A DNA stretch of 36,111 nt, from positions 1 through 36,111 of the forward strand of contig JAYMSP010001106.1 of the NCBI GenBank assembly GCA_036897095.1, read 5' to 3'. Under the pieces are notes generated by a model. It was not told where the DNA came from, made no database searches, and worked only from the letters and a program-made list of their open reading frames with translations. Source of the stretch: Plantago elongata (taxonomy: Eukaryota; Streptophyta; Magnoliopsida; Lamiales; Plantaginaceae). The translations under genes were made by a program, and so were the position numbers. Position 1 is the first letter of the stretch. Each line of letters starts with the position of its first letter. This document shows positions 33,181 to 36,111 of the stretch, piece by piece.

Positions 33181-34689
33181 CTAGTTGCGAACTAGGTCGT
33201 TTTCGAAAGCATGTACCAGAGTTTGAAAAAACTTACTAGTTGAGTGATCGACGATGAAAGAGCATGAGTACAATCATGACTACTCAGCTACAAGAAAAAC
33301 GATTCAATAGCCACGGATATTGAAGAACGTGATTATGAAGAAGTTGGAATAATTTTTCTGGAATCCTACAAGATCCGTTCGTTCCATTTTTCTATTGACA
33401 GATGGTCAAATTTCTCATCTGGGTTCCAACTTTCAGGATTTAGAGGTTAGTGATGCAAGTGTACAATATATATAAATTACATGATACATTTCTTATAATT
33501 ATTAGTATGATTAAATGCCAGGGTATGTAAAAATGTATGAATTGATTCATGAATCCTTAAAGAAAAGGGATGGGTTGAATTAACTTTAGTATTATATGTA
33601 TTCAATTTTATAAAGCATGTATGTACAATTAATATTCCGCTGCCCTATAAATAATATTGTACATTGCTCGCCTAAGTATAGTTTCTTGAATTATTAGTGA
33701 ATTGGGATCACAAAGCTGAAGTCAAAGTACATTTAGAGTGCATTTAAGGTGTGTTAAATATGTTGGTATTTTTAAGGAGGGAGAATCGTAGTGACATATT
33801 GGGACTGCATATCGAATTTGCCTTTTGTGTATGTAAAACATGGTGTGTTCATTAATCAGAGGCAAGGCCGTTAATTTTTATTTTTTAAGTCTTAATTAAC
33901 GATATTAACATTTTTTTAAATAAATAATATTTCCACCATTTATATTTATTATCTTTATAATTAGTATTGTTATTTTTAATACAAATAAATATGCAACAAT
34001 AGAATTATTATCTTCAAAACTTAATAGGATCTTGAAATAAGGTTTTTTAGATTTTTTGTTTTCAATGACAAAGTTAACTCGAACTTCAACCTATTAATTG
34101 GAGGGGATGTGGTTTTTCAACTGTATTGTGTTATGTATTTCTTTTAGACTAATGGAAAAAAAGTTGAAGCCCGAATTTAATGAAGCTTGTATATGCAGTC
34201 AGCCACTCGTGCAGTTTAATAGCCGGGCCTCCAGGGGCAAATAAATGGCATGTAATAATCGGTATGCACAGGCGTTAGTGATTTTTTAGGTATATAAAGT
34301 ATCGAATCTTGATTACTACTCTATCCGTCTCACCAAACTTCATCTATGGAGATTGCATTTTGAAGTATACTTGGGAACTTTTTGGAAGAGAAATAAACTT
34401 GTTATTATATCCTCCAATATCTCCATAATGATGACTACTTACAATATTGTGTCAGCATGTTATATATTTCAATTCGATGCAGACATGTGATCGTATTTTC
34501 AAGTCGAATATATCAAAATTACAATTCGATAATGTATCTGAGGTGGTTTTTTCTTTTTTAATAATTGAATTAGAAATGAATTTAGAAATTTTTTTTTTGA
34601 GCTTCAATGATGGAGTATAATTATTTAGGTGGCATATATATATGGAGCCAATAAATCTAAATGAAGACTTCAAGTATGTACCGTTTGAA
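33181..34689. other. LSH 3' region and intergenic DNA
   Basis: The first part should be the LSH 3'UTR. Beyond it the DNA is AT-rich without a recognisable gene. CTATCCGTCTCACC near 34321 resembles a decayed Stowaway end. Confidence 0.5.
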
Positions 34690-35020
34690 TTAGGGCTGAG
34701 TATTAATGGTCCGGACCCCAATTTTACCCGGACTCGGGCTCTACAACCGATGTCGTCATGATCGATTCTTGCACTTTGACGACCGCTTTAAATATCGGTT
34801 GCCGCATTTTTCCCCTTTTTTTAATTTTAAAAATCGAATAAAAAGGCTATATATTCACATATTAAAAAACGGCCATATTTTGATGAAACGGATAAAATAA
34901 TGTATATAATTTCGAAACAGATAAATTGAGCATCTATAAAAATATACCTTCTCTACTATATCCACCACAACTTCTTCCTTTTCCAACAAACCTTCATCTT
35001 ATCCTCTCAACCTCTCAACC

Positions 35021-35275
35021 ATGAAAGATGATGTTCCCATAAGACCAAGGCGGTGGACGGAAAATGAAGATCGTGATCTTCGATTGATTTGGGACCAAGT
35101 TTCTCAACATCCGGATTGACAAATGTTCACCACTTATAGACGTTTCATTTACGTGAATGAGGTATGGAATGACGGTATACTGACTGATGGAAGTTCTCTT
35201 GTTGGTATTATGCCAAAAATCAAAGAAGAGCTTCGCAGAAGAGCTAGACGTCTTAACATTCACCGCGATATGTAG
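35021..35275 (+). pseudogene. Myb/SANT-like ORF of a PIF/Harbinger element, interrupted
   Basis: From ATG 35021 the frame reads a basic start, then RRWTENEDRDLRLIWDQVS, which has the Trp-Thr-x-x-Glu-Asp...Trp spacing of Myb/SANT-like DNA-binding domains. A TGA at 35117-35119 interrupts it. The same frame then continues open with YRRFIYVNEVWND and an Arg-rich helix up to TAG at 35273-35275. Harbinger elements usually encode such a Myb-like protein alongside the transposase, and a transposase fragment lies just downstream in the opposite orientation. The leader has a TATAAAAATATA element (about 34935). The assignment is by motif and context, not by a full domain match. Confidence 0.5.
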
Positions 35276-35297
35276 AAGGTCGGAGGACGACTTGCTT

Positions 35298-35400
35298 TGT
35301 TGTTGTTGTTGTTGTTGATGATGATGTTCTTGCTTTGTTGTTATCAAAGTTCTTGTTCTCGTTGTTGTTGTTGTTCTTATTACTTGTCGTTGTTGTTTCT
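35298..35400. repeat. (TTG)n/(ATG)n trinucleotide repeats
   Basis: TTG units at 35298-35318 pass into ATG units. A second TTG run lies at about 35360-35375, with scattered TTG/TCG units to 35400. It produces Leu- or Cys-rich ORFs that are not genes. Confidence 0.85.
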
Positions 35401-35660
35401 GTTTCTGTTTGTACTTCTAATAAAAAGTGAGTTGTATTGGCACAAAGCTAGGTTTTTATTCAGTACGAACGGAATATGATGAAACATTACATAATACGAA
35501 TACAAACAGATTGAACTAAAAGTAGAAAATGCAACAACTAGAACAATGAAAACATAATTTAAGTGGTCCTCCTCCAAATGTGTTCGATCAAATCCTCCTG
35601 CAATGCTTGGTGAGTTAGTGCGCTGTGCATATCACGCCTAGTCTGCATGTATCCTTCAAT

Positions 35661-36074
35661 TTAGTTGATCACTGAAGAGCGGCTCGTGAATCGAATACCG
35701 GTGAACAAGTCTTCGTCCACTGAGTTGATGGTGTCTTTGTTGAACTCTTTGACATACTTCTCGTATTTTTTGGCCCGGAGATAAGTATGCCTTTCATTCT
35801 TAACGATCATGTTATGTAGGCATACACATGAATTCGTAATCTTAGAAAGAAGAGATTTCGTTTTGGCCATCGCTCGGTTGCAGATGATGGCGAAGCGTGC
35901 TTGCAAACAGCCAAAAGCTCGCTCAACATCTTTTCAGACGACTTCTTGCTTCTGTGCAAATTTGGTCTCTTTGTGAGTAACTAGATTTTTAATGGACTTG
36001 ATAAATGTTGTCCAGGCGGGACAAATCCCATCAGTTAGGTAGTACGCCGTGTCGGTAAAGTGATATTTGGTAGG
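35661..36074 (-). pseudogene. PIF/Harbinger transposase, C-terminal part, interrupted
   Basis: Read on the minus strand from 36074, the frame gives AYYLTDGICPAWTTFIKSI, then KFAQKQEVV, a stop, KDVERAFGCLQARFAI, and SCVCLHNMIVKNER, ending at 35661. These are the hallmark C-terminal blocks of plant Harbinger (HARBI1/DDE_Tnp_4) transposases: YYLxDGIYPxWxxF, RKDVERAFGxLQARFAI and xxILHNMIVEDER, the second of which holds the catalytic Glu of the DDE triad. The conserved Arg before KDVERAFG is a TGA (35934-35936), and another stop occurs at 36075-36077, so the copy is dead. The N-terminal catalytic Asp residues would lie beyond the right edge of the window. It lies tail to tail with the Myb-like ORF. 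Confidence 0.85.
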
Positions 36075-36111
36075 TTATTAAGAGTATTTTGAGTTTAAAA
36101 GAGAGAAAGAA

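Noticed and set aside
35297-35479. Leu/Cys-rich plus-strand ORF
   Set aside because: It is produced by TTG/ATG trinucleotide repeats.

Overview
The window is nuclear DNA from a flowering plant, most likely a eudicot. It carries split genes with GT-AG introns, AT-rich intergenic DNA, several families of short plant transposons, and genes that exist as such only in plants (an ALOG/LSH regulator, an ETO1-type BTB/TPR protein, a plant CC-type-related glutaredoxin with a C-terminal Cys cluster). No prokaryotic, organellar, tRNA, rRNA or CRISPR signal was seen. All identifications come from reading motifs and from remembered family sequences. No search was run.

Layout. 1-3900 is a transposon graveyard: a Copia-type gag remnant split by a 1.19-kb non-autonomous hAT insertion with an exact 8-bp target duplication, then gag-tail tandem repeats, a NAC-like fragment and a GAACACGAAC-rich repeat. 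4161-6463 (+) is a three-exon kinase-like gene of 590 aa whose catalytic residues are degenerate (probable pseudokinase). 6464-11035 is intergenic DNA with diverged tandem repeats. 11036-11752 (-) is an intronless glutaredoxin-like gene. 11753-14316 is intergenic, with a Stowaway-like MITE and a strong hairpin downstream of ETO1. 14317-18123 (-) is a four-exon ETO1 gene, 950 aa. 18459-19290 is a three-copy tandem array of about 280 bp. 20795-27179 (-) is the six-coding-exon ubiquitin-activating enzyme E1 (UBA1 type), 1070 aa, with a probable 5'UTR intron. 28000-32400 is intergenic, with an AGCTCG-rich repeat, a foldback element and a Tourist-like MITE with TTA target duplication. 32584-33180 (+) is a single-exon ALOG/LSH gene, 198 aa. 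34690 to the end is a decayed PIF/Harbinger element with a Myb/SANT-like ORF (+) facing a transposase fragment (-); each is interrupted by an in-frame TGA.

Functionally, the two largest genes are neighbours in the same pathway. UBA1 activates ubiquitin for all E2/E3 cascades, and ETO1 is the substrate adaptor of a CUL3 E3 that removes type-2 ACC synthases and so restrains ethylene production. Nothing suggests an operon; each gene is a separate transcription unit. No clearly new molecular system is evident. The most unusual items are the nested hAT-in-Copia insertion, the degenerate kinase active site, the tandem array with inverted-centre palindromes, and the decayed Harbinger pair lying 4 kb from a TTA-flanked MITE.
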